A DNA stretch of 64,000 nucleotides from contig OX337232.1 of the NCBI GenBank assembly GCA_946965045.2, forward strand, positions 1,798,001 to 1,862,000, written 5' to 3'. The translations under genes were made by a program, and so were the position numbers. Below the pieces are notes generated by a model, which did no database searches, was not told the DNA's origin, and saw only the letters and a program-made list of their open reading frames with translations. The stretch's first letter is position 1. Every line of letters begins with the position of its first letter. Positions 10,363-21,749 of the stretch are shown in pieces. The DNA comes from Epithemia pelagica (Eukaryota; Bacillariophyta; Bacillariophyceae; Surirellales; Surirellaceae).

Positions 10363-12709
10363 AGCAGTTTTTACTTAGCATTGCTGTTACGGCGATGTTG
10401 AGAGAGAAACGTGCAGAGTTCGGCTTCCTCCAGTTGATACTGGAAAACCGTGATAAGACAACGCAGTGTCTGCTAGAGGAAACTATCCAGATATGAAACA
10501 GGGAATAAGACTATTTTTATGTCTCGCTCGGATTACTACGCACGCACCTGCATCTAGATGAGGGTTAGTTATGATTCCTATTTGTGATTGTTGCTGGTCC
10601 ATGCGCTATGGGAACAAACTTCACGTATTCATGATTCGCAGGAGTAGCTTAGCTCGTACGAGTAGGTAGCTTTCATGGAGTCCTTCAGGCTTCACCTTCA
10701 CACTCTAAATGGCGCGGGCTTTACGTATTCGTATTCGTTGAAGGAGTTCGTATGATGTAGCGGAGCTGTTCGCATCTCATGGTGGAGACCAAGACTTTCT
10801 CCTTCGGGCTTCACATTCTCACCGAAACCGAAGGGAACACCATTACCTCGGTTTTGTTGGCCAAGTCGCGGTAAAATCGCACCTTCTGATGGCCATTTGA
10901 CCGACAATTTTGCGATGACTAGAAATAGTCGACCTGGGTAGCTCCGTAGTAATCGGCAATGATCAGCGTTCCTTAAAGTTATGTTGGCCGAATGGCCATC
11001 ACAATTTCTGGTAGGTTGGCTACGTACAGACCAGATTCGGCAATGGAATCATGCTAATCTAGAGTGTCTACGAGTATCTACTAGCTAGAGCAAAGCAATA
11101 GAAGTAGATACGAAAGGCTACTGGCAATAGAGTAACTTGCCGTAGATGATACGGACTGTGTCTCTTGTGGTTATTACTACAGTTTGTAGAACAGAAAAGG
11201 GACAGGATGAAAAGCAGAGCCCATATTATATACTCCTAGGAGTATGGAGTTCGACTTGAGGATGCCCCAGGGAAAGAGGCACACCATCCGGCTGGATCCC
11301 TTGCCAGCACCACCCATGCCACCAGTGGATCAACAACCAACCATGGAGATGTATGGGGTATGGGGTGGGTGTCGAATGATACAACAGTGCAGTCCAATTT
11401 GGAACTGTTCTACGGTTAGCCGGACTCTTTGCTTTCCTGTAGGGTTTAAACTATCCATGTTGATTGATGAGGATCCATCTACTGGCAACCAATGGAAATA
11501 GCAATACATGAACAAGGCAAACACTATAGCTATACATTACACTGGGAGTAGGCAGAGAAGGTTGATACCTCTCGTACATTAGCTACCAGAAACACTCTTG
11601 TTTCTCGTCGGGTGCAAGGATCTCCCGGAACTCAAAGTATGTGGATTGCCACCACGGAATGGTAAAATGGGAGGTAAAAATGATGGATTTGGTCCCAGTG
11701 GTTCGGAGTCAAAGATAATTGATCATGCAAAAGAAAACAAACACATGAGTCATCCCACGATTCCACCATTGTGTCGGAAGGTAAACAGTAGCTATTGTAG
11801 ACAATCTGGCTCGAAAGTACGGAAACCAGAGGCTGCGATCAACAGTAGACCTTTCACTGTATCCACAACCTTTGCCATGTTGGCTTTATAGCCATCATCG
11901 GAATACTGGTCCTCGAACCAAGCCGAAGCCAATGGAGTAGTTTGTTTACTCCAAAACTTGAAATCTCCTTTGTGACGCGGGTAGTTTTCGCAACTAAGCC
12001 ATAGTCTGAAGTCCTCAGAAGTTAGATTCCAAATTCCATGCTCTACATACGTAACTGGTACATTTCCCTACATACGTAAATATACGTAGACTAGTACTGG
12101 ATGGTCGCTGTGGCCATCAATACTTCTACACGCCAAAGACCTAAGCTACGAGTCAAAAGTCAAAAGGGTTCGATGCAATGACCCTACCAGTTTCCTATCC
12201 GAACTCCTAACCAAGTTCATCCGAACCTCAAGGTCACCATGCCACTTTCTCTACTCGTAAAGAAGAAGCGTTATCCGCTATCCGACGAGTAAACTACGAG
12301 TACTGGTAGTCTATCAGTTTCAATGATTGTTTCCACGATCAAGACCTAAATACTAAATACGAGTATTCCCTAATGCTAATACGTACAAGTACAATACGAG
12401 TAGAGTACACTACTCTTATAATGAAATCATACAAGACCAAAATAGAAAGCCTTGCGCCACATCATTGCGAGTCAGGCTCGGAACCTCGAGCTTGGATCAA
12501 AGATTGGATCGCCCTGCGCGCACTTTCTGTGTCGACATCCGAATCAGAACAAACAAGACACATCAAACTACCGTCAATGCGAACCATGACCAACGGCAGT
12601 GCTTCAAATTCGGGTTCATGCAGACAGGAAACTATAACTTGATCGACAGATTCGAGGCTCATAATGTTGATCACAAACTTGTTGAGACTCACTGACCGTT
12701 CCGAACAGG
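10363..12709. other. Gene-poor 2.3-kb spacer
   Basis: No convincing gene was seen; frames of 64-97 codons here have no recognisable domains. The stretch is dotted with short TACGAGTA/CTACTCGTA-like words (about 10620-10740, 11040-11110, 12060-12100, 12290-12420) and a perfect palindrome ATACTCCTAGGAGTAT near 11230. It should hold the promoter of the P4H-like gene at 12710. Confidence 0.45.
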
Positions 12710-14102
12710 ATGTTTTCCTACTCCATTCAATTTCTCATTCCCCTCGTGGGTTTGAGCTCATTCCACCAAACCGCCATGTTCGTCCACGGACAAGATGTTG
12801 TGGTGGCTGACTACGGCGTTGACTGCACCTTCCCGATTCATGGAAAGCAGCTTACTTGTGATGAGCGCTTTGGAGACGATCGGAAGAAGTTTTACGATGA
12901 TTTTATGCAGGGTTGCCGTGACCACTACGGTAAATCCGCCAAGAGATGCGACAGCACGGAGAACGACCGAATTGAGATGAGTCTCAGACAGCCACAATCG
13001 ATGGTCAACTTCACGTCAACGGGATTCAAAAAAATCCGGGCACCGCAGAGGACTATGGATTTGCTTCTTTCTCACTGGAATAGAAATCGAGACGACATGA
13101 AAAAAGAAGTCTGGGGAACCGGAAGCATTTATGTGTAAGTCTTCCGATGGATGCACCACACTCCCCTGTCAATATCTATTCTCACCGGATTTTTGTTCAC
13201 CAGTAACCACTGGGCTGCTCCGACGTACATGGTATCCGTCGAAGACACACGTCTCCGAGGAGGAGGTCCCACCCTCAAGAACCAGGTTTGGGACTCTGTC
13301 AAACCAGTACCTGAAGAGTGGACAAATATGGAACTGAAACCGACGTCTCAATATGGCATCCGTGTCTATACGACGGGAGCAGTGCTTTCCCCACATGTGG
13401 ATCGTCTTCCCCTCGTCAGCTCTTGTATTTTCAATGTTGCACAGGACTTGGATGAACCCTGGATTCTTGAAGTCATTGATCGTCAAGGCCATGCAGTGAA
13501 TGTCACGATGCATCCCGGTGACATGGTGCTCTATGAATCTGGATCTTTGATTCACGCTAGACCTTTCCCATTGAAGGGGAAATATTTTGCAAACATTTTC
13601 ATCCACTTCGAGCCCACTGGTCGCCCACTAGGCGATACAAGTGACGATTATTTGGAATCGCTTGATCCCTTTTTCCCACCCTACATTTTGAAGGGAAGTC
13701 CGGAAGAAGCAAATTGGGCTTCCAGGAACCCACATGGTTGGAGAAAGCCATCCCCATCCACACCTTTACAGCAGCTTTATTCCCCTGCAGGACACGCCGC
13801 AGCTGCAACCGGAGACATTATTCGTATCAAAGATCTAGCAAAAAAACGACAAGAAGGCCCTTACGTACCGTGACCAGAATGGATGGGAGCCAATCCATGA
13901 AGCAGTCCGTGGTGGACATGTGGAAGTTGTGAAGTTTCTCGTCAACAATGGAGGAGCTGATATTAACAGTCGCACTGGACGAACGAAACAAGGCAGTTCT
14001 CCATTGAACCTGGCCCTTGAGCATCTGAACGGTGGGCATGCCGTGACAAAGTTCCTCCTTAGCAATGGAGCACTGGATCACCGATTCGAGGAGGAATTGT
14101 AA
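12710..14102 (+). CDS. Secreted prolyl-4-hydroxylase-like 2OG-Fe(II) oxygenase with ankyrin tail; frame interrupted
   Basis: Exon 1 is 12710-13134 and exon 2 starts at 13204 after a GTAAGT...CCAG intron of 69 nt. The N-terminus (MFSYSIQFLIPLVGLSSFHQ) is a signal peptide, pointing to the secretory pathway. Exon 2 carries the double-stranded beta-helix of 2-oxoglutarate/Fe(II) dioxygenases: HVD metal ligands near residues 206-208, the distal His in LIHARPFPLKG near 259 and a following basic residue for 2-oxoglutarate. The hydroxylase frame then stops at 13873 (TGA). Ankyrin sequence (DQNGWEPIHEAVRGGHVEVV, then NNGGADIN) continues in the +1 frame to a stop at 14102. One base fewer in the A7 run near 13840 would join the two into a single reading frame, so this is either a recent frameshift allele or a homopolymer error. 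Prolyl hydroxylase identity is by family resemblance; the substrate is unknown. Confidence 0.75.
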
Positions 14103-14638
14103 GAGAGCATTTAAAAAAACGAAGGACAAAAAACAATTGAATTAGAAGTCAGATCAGACCCCAAGATACAATGATTGTGCACCCTTCAAGCAAGCTAGCA
14201 CGTACAGGGGAGCTGACCAAGCCATACACAAAAGGCAAGAATACACATGAAACGCATGAAACAGAATACATACAAAACTCTTACTTGGAAAGAAAAGAGC
14301 CGACAAAGTCACACACAAAAGACAAGAATACGCATGAAACAGAGTACATACAAAACTCTTACTAGAAAAAATGAAGGTTCTAACTTGTACAACGCTAAAT
14401 GATTATATCAGGAGATTGAAACTCCTTATGTTTTTGTAAGCCTGCCAAACTAACTTCCACGAATTGTATCTTATGATGTGCTATGACATATTCACTATTG
14501 ACATTATTCATTTTATCATATATACGAATCAATCCTCCCATGCTTTTCAGTATGCATAGGGACTTCCCCCACGACGTTGGTTCTGTACTAGTTACCACTG
14601 ATATTCGGTTCAATTGCCATGCCTTCGAGTCACGGCCT
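14103..14638. other. Intergenic spacer with a short tandem repeat
   Basis: About 540 bp between the 3' ends of the P4H-like gene and the convergent HA-repeat gene. It contains a two-copy repeat (about 14210-14369) and otherwise nothing recognisable. Confidence 0.5.
14210..14369 (+). repeat. Two-copy tandem repeat of about 72-80 bp
   Basis: Two diverged copies share ACACAAAAG[GA]CAAGAATAC, CATGAAACAGA[AG]TACATAC and AAAACTCTTACT in the same order. The first copy has an extra CGCATGAAA. The open frame of 64 codons across it simply reflects the repeat. Confidence 0.75.
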
Positions 14639-16240
14639 CTACAACCACTTTGGTCGGATGTCGAACTCCTTCTCCCCCTTCTTATTCTTTCGGAAAGAAG
14701 GCGCAGTCCAGGAGAATCCGAGGTCGTTGAGACGTTGAATGCGTTCGTCGGTGATCTGACAGCGGTCACCTTTTTGCCGAAGGGTGTACTGGCAGCGCTG
14801 CTTCATGACCCATCGACCCAATTGTCGATTTTCCGGCCAGGCTTGAGGGACATTGCAATCTCCATGCAATCGCTTGTACTCCACCAACTCTTCGTAACGG
14901 TGTTCCCACCCGGCGGCAGGAGGAGCTACCTTCCATTGGAAACCGATACTGTTCAACTGAGCAATACGCTCTTCCGACAAAGTTGGACGAGGCTTGGTGC
15001 GGTTCTGAGGAAGAGCCCCCTGTGCTCGAAGCTGCGTCTCACGGTAGTTCTCTCGTTGCATCTTTACCCATTTGCCAAGAGGTGTAGACTGAGGCGCGTT
15101 GCAGTGACCATTTTCCCGCTTGTAAGCAACCAATTCTTCAAACTGACGCTTCCAACGAGCATCAGAATCGAACTGCTGTAAATCCCAAATGAAATCAATA
15201 TTACGAAGAATCATCAAACGCTCTTCTGTCAGATCAGCTGTAGGATAGCCCTTTTGCAGGCTGCTGTACTGGCTCCGCAACGAGGCTACCCACCGCCCGA
15301 GTGCCGACTTGTTGTCGACTGGAACACGACAGTGACCTTCCCTTGAACGGAAAGCCATGAGCTCGTACAGCATGTCATTGAAAGGCTTGATTGGTTCCGC
15401 TTTTCTTCGCGCTCGCTTGGTTTTTTCTGGACCTTCAGGGAGACCAGCTTCTGAGCTTCTACGAATATTGCCTGGATGACCCATTGCAGCGCTCAAATCC
15501 ATCGCAACATCCGGCGGTATTTCACCTGGATGATGATGATGCATGTCAGCGTCATCAATCTTGGGAAGGACAGAAACAATGTCAGCAGCTTTCATATCCT
15601 CTTCCGTTTTTAAAGCTTCAGGTTTCTTGTCTCCATCGAGACCTTGCGTGGTTGTTGCCACGGCTTCACCAGCTTCAACTGCTGCCACGGCGGCTTCACC
15701 GGCAATCGCAACAATATCAGCTTCCGTCGCTGTGGGAGTCTCGCCAATCATGTTAGAAGGTGCAGGCATTATATTGGAAGGAGAAGGCAGCACATTGCCA
15801 GGTCCATGTAGTATATTGGAAGGGGCAGGCATCACAGAAGGAGAGGCCATCACATTCGGGGAAGAAGGGTCGGCATGATTCGAATGGGGATGATGAGGAA
15901 CATGGAGTCCATGATTTGGTAATCCTCCACCAACTTCCCCATTTTCGTCATTTAGACCAATTTGATTAAGGATCTGACCAGGAACAACATCCTTCGTAAC
16001 ATCATCTACATTATGAGCGATATGATGCTGAGGATCTTGTGGTTGCATGTGATCGCTGGCGTGAGGAGCCTCGCGAGTCATGTGAACATTGGCTCCATGT
16101 TCTCCCTGGACCGCAGCAGCAATATCGCGGTCGGTCACAGCCGCAATTCCATTGTAATGGCCATCATCACCATGATGGCTGGATGATGGAGGGAGTGCAT
16201 TCGCATCCACACCCTCATTGACTTTAACAGACTCCTCCAT
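14639..16240 (-). CDS. Helicase-associated (HA) repeat protein, putative DNA-binding
   Basis: A single frame of 533 codons from the ATG at 16240 (the frame runs open a little further upstream without an ATG). The N-terminal ~300 residues are low-complexity: His-, Ala- and acidic-rich, with short PSPSN/PAPSN repeats. The C-terminal part has three tandem HA modules, each about 65-75 residues with the pattern F/Y-x-E-L-x-x-[FY]-[KR]-x-x-x-G-[HD]-C-x-[VA]-P, then LGRWV or LGKWV, and ending in a [FW]-x-W motif (for example GHCRVP, GHCNAP and GDCNVP). HA domains occur at the C-terminus of some helicases and, from memory, as stand-alone proteins in large numbers in diatoms, where a nucleic-acid-binding or transcriptional role has been suggested. 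No helicase motor is present. A basic segment (KTKRARRKAEPIK) before the repeats could be a nuclear localisation signal. Confidence 0.88.
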   Translation of the reverse strand: MEESVKVNEGVDANALPPSSSHHGDDGHYNGIAAVTDRDIAAAVQGEHGANVHMTREAPHASDHMQPQDPQHHIAHNVDDVTKDVVPGQILNQIGLNDENGEVGGGLPNHGLHVPHHPHSNHADPSSPNVMASPSVMPAPSNILHGPGNVLPSPSNIMPAPSNMIGETPTATEADIVAIAGEAAVAAVEAGEAVATTTQGLDGDKKPEALKTEEDMKAADIVSVLPKIDDADMHHHHPGEIPPDVAMDLSAAMGHPGNIRRSSEAGLPEGPEKTKRARRKAEPIKPFNDMLYELMAFRSREGHCRVPVDNKSALGRWVASLRSQYSSLQKGYPTADLTEERLMILRNIDFIWDLQQFDSDARWKRQFEELVAYKRENGHCNAPQSTPLGKWVKMQRENYRETQLRAQGALPQNRTKPRPTLSEERIAQLNSIGFQWKVAPPAAGWEHRYEELVEYKRLHGDCNVPQAWPENRQLGRWVMKQRCQYTLRQKGDRCQITDERIQRLNDLGFSWTAPSFRKNKKGEKEFDIRPKWL

Positions 16241-16860
16241 GTTCAAAATACTATGTAGCAGGGGACACGAGAGGTTGTTGTTGGGAATCAAACTGCTTTG
16301 GTTGTGATTGCTGCGGTTCACGATAGGAAAACCAAGCGATCATTTGACGTTCTATGCACGCTTGCCAAACGGCCTCGCCCGAAAAGGCTTTCACTCTTCA
16401 AACGGCATGTACACTTTAGCAAATATAAGATGCCCAACTATACCATAAAATGTACCAATTTCCGTTAAGGGGCATATATAGTGTAGAAGTCACAGTCAGT
16501 CTATATGATCTGAAGTGTAGTTCTGTCGAAAAAAGACAACGACAAGATTTCAAATAAACAGATGGAGCTAGGTCCTCTACCTTACTCCTACTTCTCTATA
16601 TTAATACTCCCACTGCTCTTTACTCTCTACTACTCCTAGAAGCAACCTGACGGTTTGGCGCATGAGTCACGCCATAAATTCTGAGTCACGACCATGTTGC
16701 CGTATTTCAATGTTAAGCAGCGGAATCGACAGAGCTCGACGAGCTCTATCTGGTGATAACCTTTATTTTGAAAAAGATAAATGCCCGGTCGAGTTATTCA
16801 GGATTTTCTGGATTTCTGGATTCTGGCAAATATCTGGTCTACCTGACAATTTGGCACCGC

Positions 16861-16904
16861 GATAGCCCGTACTAATTTGGACCAAAATGTTTATACGGGC
16901 TATC
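16861..16904. repeat. Perfect 11-bp inverted repeat with 22-nt loop
   Basis: GATAGCCCGTA at 16861-16871 is matched exactly by TACGGGCTATC at 16894-16904. It could fold as a hairpin in RNA or be a remnant of a small element. No flanking direct repeat was identified. Confidence 0.6.
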
Positions 16905-17088
16905 ACGTGAATTAACACGTAACTTCTCACTGTAACACTAATTAATCGGATTTTGTTCCCTATTCATTGTCTTTCATGTCCTTCATGGCTTTCTCAATAG
17001 ACAGGATCAAGTTCTTGTTGTTAATTCTACTGCTGGTTCCCTTCGAGTCGAGATAGATGCCAGTTCTGTTGGACAAGACACAGCGAGA

Positions 17089-17406
17089 ATGTCAACAGCG
17101 GTTCCTGCGTGTATCATCAGGTCTGTTTGGTATGAGTACAATGGTCAGAAGGAGATGCCTGTGTCCTTTGATTACCTCAAGATGATCTGTGGTGCTGTTT
17201 GTCCTGTCTTCAACAAAGAATCCAAGATTAAGTTGGGTATCAGAATGAAGGTTCATCTCGATGAACACGAATCCAATCATCACATAGGGTTTAGCATGAT
17301 GTACACGATGTGTGCTGATAATGATACTGTTGGAGCTGAAGGTAGACGTTGCATGTTGACAACAATGAAGTTGTTGGGTACACACTATGCATTCACGTTA
17401 CCTTGA
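17089..17406 (+). CDS. Orphan open reading frame, doubtful
   Basis: The frame is open from 16942, with its only ATG at 17089, and gives 105 residues to the stop. Composition is protein-like (VNSTAGSLRVEI upstream of the ATG; SVWYEYNGQKEMPVSFDYL after it) but no domain is recognised and no convincing splice partner was found. It may be a gene fragment or chance. Confidence 0.2.
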   Translation: MSTAVPACIIRSVWYEYNGQKEMPVSFDYLKMICGAVCPVFNKESKIKLGIRMKVHLDEHESNHHIGFSMMYTMCADNDTVGAEGRRCMLTTMKLLGTHYAFTLP

Positions 17407-18021
17407 TGGATGCTGACTTTGTCATTATCGTTTCTTACTAGACTGCACCAAATCTGATCGAGACTGTGTGTGGGCAGGTAGCTGAGTTAGACTACCAATT
17501 TAAACTTTCCTTCATCCATTTGGCGACAAAAACACATTTTGAAGTGCCCAATCGACAGATCTCGTTCTGGGCTTTTGAATGACACCTCAAATTCCAAAAT
17601 TGGTTAAGTAGAAGTTAAGTTATAAATTGTCAAAGTTTTCTACGGTGGCATCGCGGTGACCCCAGAAATCCGCCCACCAAATTTAGTCAGACTGCCAAAT
17701 CTTAGTCAGGTTCCTTCTAGCTCTCTAGAGTAGAGGAATACCTTTTAGTCTACTCCTACTAGCTATCTAGAGTATACTCTTACTCCTAGTCTAGAGTAAG
17801 TCTCGCAATAGAGCACCAAGGGTAAAGGGGCTACTCCAAGGTAATAGCATCATGACTGATCACCACGACACTTCTAGGAGTAGTTTTATAAGGGCTTCAT
17901 CATGGAACGTGACGAGCCATATTCCAAGAGTCCAGGCATCTCGATATGTTGCAACTCTATGGACACGTTTTCTATCAAAAACGAGTTTCAGCTTGGGATC
18001 CCACATGTCCTCAACAAAGGT

Positions 18022-19069
18022 TCAAAGGATCTCCAAGACAGAGGGCAACGCACGAGGTTGACGAGAAGATGTGCTATTCGCCGGTTTGTCTTCGAGAACT
18101 TCCAGCACAGAATCGTCATCTTCCTTATCGTCATTCTTTGGACAAACACCTTCGTCAATATTTGACTCCATGTGAACATCCCTGAATGCACGTGGAACAC
18201 CTCCAGTTTGTTCTTCGTTCGAGAATGTCAAGCATAGAATGGTTTAGCAAACTAGCTCTCATTTCAGTGAAGTGCACTCCACACTTACCCGAAAGACAAA
18301 ACAAAGCTTTCTCGACTCGTCCAACCTCTTCCAATAGTAGCGACTTAAAGTCTTCTGTCCCGTCTTCCGAGCCGCATGAGTTAATTGAGCTGCAGACTTT
18401 ATGTGTGAAGTAAGCCCTGCCCAGAGCCGAGTACCACCGACATGCCTTCTTTTCAAGATTCAACAATCGAAGAACCAACCGTTTGTCATCAATGACTTGC
18501 TGCTGTGTATTGTTTCCATTGCAAGAATTCAGCAAAAGCTCTAGTCGCTTTGCACAATCGGAGTTATTGAGAATACAAGATCGAGGAAAGAATTGAGTTT
18601 TCCAATCATCCAAGAAAGCAGATTCCAGGCTTTGATTTAGATCTTGTCGTTGTCTAGCGAGATCTTGTTCATGCTGTTGTTCTGACATCAAGCGCGCGTC
18701 ATCCAGAGCCCTTGCTTCCGCCAGGAGAGCACGATGATTTTGGATTTCCGTCACAATGTGCTCAACCATCAATGGGCTTTGGCCGTGCTCCTCCTGCTCC
18801 CGGCGCAGAGCCAGTCTCCGAATGGTTCTCAATATTTCGCGTGTACTCTTGAACGGAGAGTTCGGAAGATGAAGAACGCCATTCAAAAGACGCGATTCTT
18901 CCTCATTGATAGGGATTCTTTCACGGTCCCGTTCGTCCGCATCAATCACGACAACTTCGCCTTGACGACGAAACGGCACGGCGTTGCTGGAATCTCGTTT
19001 TCGTTTCATTTGCTTGGTTTTTGGTTTCTTCCTTCTTTCCTCTACCTTCGCTGTTTCTTCTGAGGACAT
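18022..19069 (-). CDS. Unknown protein, paralogue of the divergent gene at 19542
   Basis: Two exons, 19069-18289 and 18212-18022, with a 76-nt GTAAGT...GAAG intron in phase 1, give 323 residues from the ATG at 19069. It has a basic N-terminus (RRKKPKTKQMKRKR, likely nuclear), a long charged helical region, then a C-terminal module with W-K-x-x-F-F-x-R-S, LLNLEKKACRWY and AYFTHKV, ending in an acidic tail. After splicing it reads EQTGGVPR, matching EQKEGVPR just after the intron of the neighbouring gene, which fixed the acceptor. No named domain is recognised. The splice acceptor was chosen partly from that paralogy; the next downstream AG candidate would drop four residues. Confidence 0.75.
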
Positions 19070-19541
19070 TGTACGATGCAAGGTCACTCTGCCTATGTTG
19101 GTGGTCTGTTACGTCGAGCTCTTGATCTATTCTGATCTCCAATCTCCAAGCTACCGCGTTTTCCGTTTTCTCTGCGCGTTGTGGAGTTTGGAGACACAAT
19201 CGCGAGCCCGTAGTTCGGTAAAAATTTCTAGCGATATTCTTATTCATGAACGAAGGACATTTCAGAGACTTATATCAAATATCTAATCCTTTTCGATGGC
19301 TTAGCGCTAGAATGTGATTTGTTTGGACCCCATCCCCCAGCGGGGGTGGTTTCGAACGGGTAGTTTCAGTCATGCATTACACCCAATAAGTCAACACCGC
19401 TGGGGAGTTTTCTCTTCCCCCGCCTCCAAATGGCGGTGCATGCGCGCTACACATCGACAAGAGCGACCAAGAGAACGAGCAACCAGCCGGGTCCATTTTT
19501 TCCAAGTTGCAACGCGAGCATTATCATAGAGTTGATGCGTG
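19070..19541. promoter_or_regulatory. Shared divergent promoter region of two paralogous genes
   Basis: About 470 bp separate the two ATGs of the head-to-head paralogues. Both promoters must lie here. A GC-rich CCATCCCCCAGCGGGGGTGG imperfect palindrome sits at about 19328-19347. No specific factor site can be named. Confidence 0.5.
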
Positions 19542-21320
19542 ATGGACTTGAACGAAGGTCAGGGAAGCAAATGCATCCCACCAGAAGCGGCATCTTTTAT
19601 TGCCCATGTACTTTACCTGTTCTGGGAGAGAACGGAAAATATCGCACACATTGCACGGTATGGATCTTTAACAACATTCAGCTCTAACCTGGGAGGTCCT
19701 TCCGGCATGCGTATCCTGTATAAACATATGCTAAGGCGGGTATGGAATGACATGCGAAGGATACCATACTTTGCTGCGAAAATAAAGCGAGGTGGTGAAA
19801 GTATCAAATCTTTTTCAAATCTCAACAAAAATGGTATGATCCGCCAAATTGCTGCCCAGTTCTTCCAGACTGATGGCGTGAACGTAGATCAGAGTGCAAT
19901 GCAATCGCTCTCCTCCTATACTCAGGGATTGGAACCTCAATATCAAAGGCTTTTGTTGAATAGACAGCAGAAGGAAGCCTCGACAGAAAGCCAAGCTTCA
20001 CATTCGGAACCACGTTCAAGCCAGAGGTCTCAGAGCCTTCGCAGTCCTCATCCTCTAATTCCAGTGGTTCCACATGTAGTGAATCAAGTATCCTTCCCTC
20101 CAATCATACCTTATGCTCCTCCCGTTTACCATTATCCGCCCTTCCATCCTCGGCACATTCCGAATGGTCCTAATCCTCATCCTGCTGGTCTCGCTCAAAC
20201 AGCACCAAGAAACTCTTTTGTGAGCAATCCTCCCACCAACTCGTCAACAAACCAACCGTCTCTCAAAACGCCTGATGTAAAGACCATGGACAGAAAAACA
20301 GTCAAGCAAGAGGATGATGCCGATCTTGAAGATGAATCTGTTCCACGCGATGACCAAGAATCGCATTTGTTACGAACTCTGACTCAAATGGGTTTCACCG
20401 ATCAGCAGGAAATTCTAGATTCCATTAGACGGGTGAAATTCAAAAGAAACTCGAACTGCGTCACACCGACTATCTTCCATCAATCAATATCGGCTGATAA
20501 TGTCATGTTGAGTATAATATCACAACGTGAGGAATCAGAGCTTGCTCGACAAACTGATCTTGCAAGAACCGAATCCGAACGGTCCCGAAAGGAAGAGGCG
20601 TCTCGTCGTCGTTTGCTGGCTGCTCAAGAAAAAGAACAGAAACTACGAAGTGCCTCTCTTTCTAACTGGAAAAAAAACAAGGAATTTTTCGCAAGGTCGT
20701 GGGTTTTGGCAGACGAAACTGTTTTCGATTCACTGTTGGAACAAGCTGATTACGAAGAAAACAAACATCATCCCGTCAAAGAAGCTCTCCTTCTCCTACT
20801 CAAATTGGAACGGGATTCTCGCAAATGGTACAAGGATGTTCCTTGTACGTACTTTACTTCAGTCGTCAATTCCAGTATTTTGGCCTCAAGCAGACCAAAA
20901 GAACTCGTAGAATATTTGAATCACGAAATAGACAAGATAAAGCACGCTTTGTGCAGTCTTGAAGGTACAGTTGGGATTTGTTTTATTTGGGTTGAAATAC
21001 GCTGTATGTAGCTTTCTCACACTCACGCGAACTTTCTCATACAAAAATTACATTCGACAGAGCAAAAGGAAGGCGTGCCCCGCATATACCTGGAAGCCTA
21101 TGACCGACAGCATGACAGTTTAAAGAAAAAACTGAGAGGTCTTGAAGGCGATGCGAATGATGCGGATGATGATGACGATTTCATAGAGGTGGTAGATGCG
21201 CCAAAAACCACTGGTTGTCACCCTATTCAATCGTCACCATCTCAACTAAAGCATGTGAGCCAGCAGTATCCTCCACGAAAATCGAGTTCATCTCGCAATG
21301 TTATTGAGATTTTGGATTAG
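19542..21320 (+). CDS. Unknown protein, longer paralogue of the divergent gene at 19069
   Basis: Exons 19542-20964 and 21061-21320 (96-nt intron, GTACAG...GACAG, phase 1) give 560 residues. The N-terminal ~120 residues (start MDLNEGQGSKC) look globular and have no counterpart in the paralogue. A Pro/Ser/His-rich linker follows, then a charged helix (ESERSRKEEASRRRLLAAQ). The shared C-terminal module carries W-K-K-N-K-E-F-F-A-R-S-W, LLLLLKLERDSRKWY and CTYFTSVVNSSI. Exon 2 begins EQKEGVPRIYLE and ends in an acidic DDDDDFIEV stretch and NVIEILD. Order of motifs, intron position and phase agree with the gene on the other strand, so the pair came from one ancestor. Function unknown; a nuclear role is a guess from the acidic and basic low-complexity parts. 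Confidence 0.8.
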
Positions 21321-21749
21321 ATGTATTCAAATCCTGGCTTGAATTGCTGTGCTCTGGCAGCGATTGACTGATCACCCTTGAGAAGTTTCATTCGGCTTCA
21401 TGCTTGATTTTAGTGGTCGACTGATCTGTTTCCATCACTAGCTAGAAGTAGGAGGTTTCTTGCACTGTTACCCTTTTTGTGAGCACGAGGGAACAACAGC
21501 GATATTGCTTCGCGTATCTCATAAGTTTCGGAAATAGAATTGAAGCTTATTGTATTGTGTTTCAATTACTCTTGTTTTATGTTTGATTTTATTCTTGGCA
21601 TACATCTATTTTTGGACCCTCCCCTGATCCCCTTTTGAGTATCTGGATTTAGATCCAATGCTCCTGTTACACCCATGTTTCAACCTCCCTAAAATCTTCC
21701 CAGGCATTCCTCTAACATGTTCGACCACATCGATCACGTCATTCCACGA
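21321..21749. other. Convergent intergenic spacer
   Basis: About 430 bp between the 3' ends of the plus-strand paralogue and the CAP-Gly gene. T-rich, with nothing recognisable apart from likely 3' processing signals. Confidence 0.5.

Larger units (their letters stand above)
16241..18021. other. Gene-poor 1.8-kb spacer
   Basis: Between the divergent starts of the HA gene and the 3' end of the minus-strand paralogue. It includes an 11-bp-stem inverted repeat at 16861-16904, an orphan open frame from 16942 to 17406, and CTACTCCTAC/CTAGAGTA-rich sequence at 16590-16640 and 17720-17800. No RNA gene was recognised. Confidence 0.45.

Noticed and set aside
13830..13850. Programmed -1 ribosomal frameshift at an A-AAA-AAC-like heptamer joining the P4H and ankyrin parts
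   Set aside because: The heptamer is not in the zero-frame register needed, and the shift required is +1, not -1. A simple extra base explains it better.
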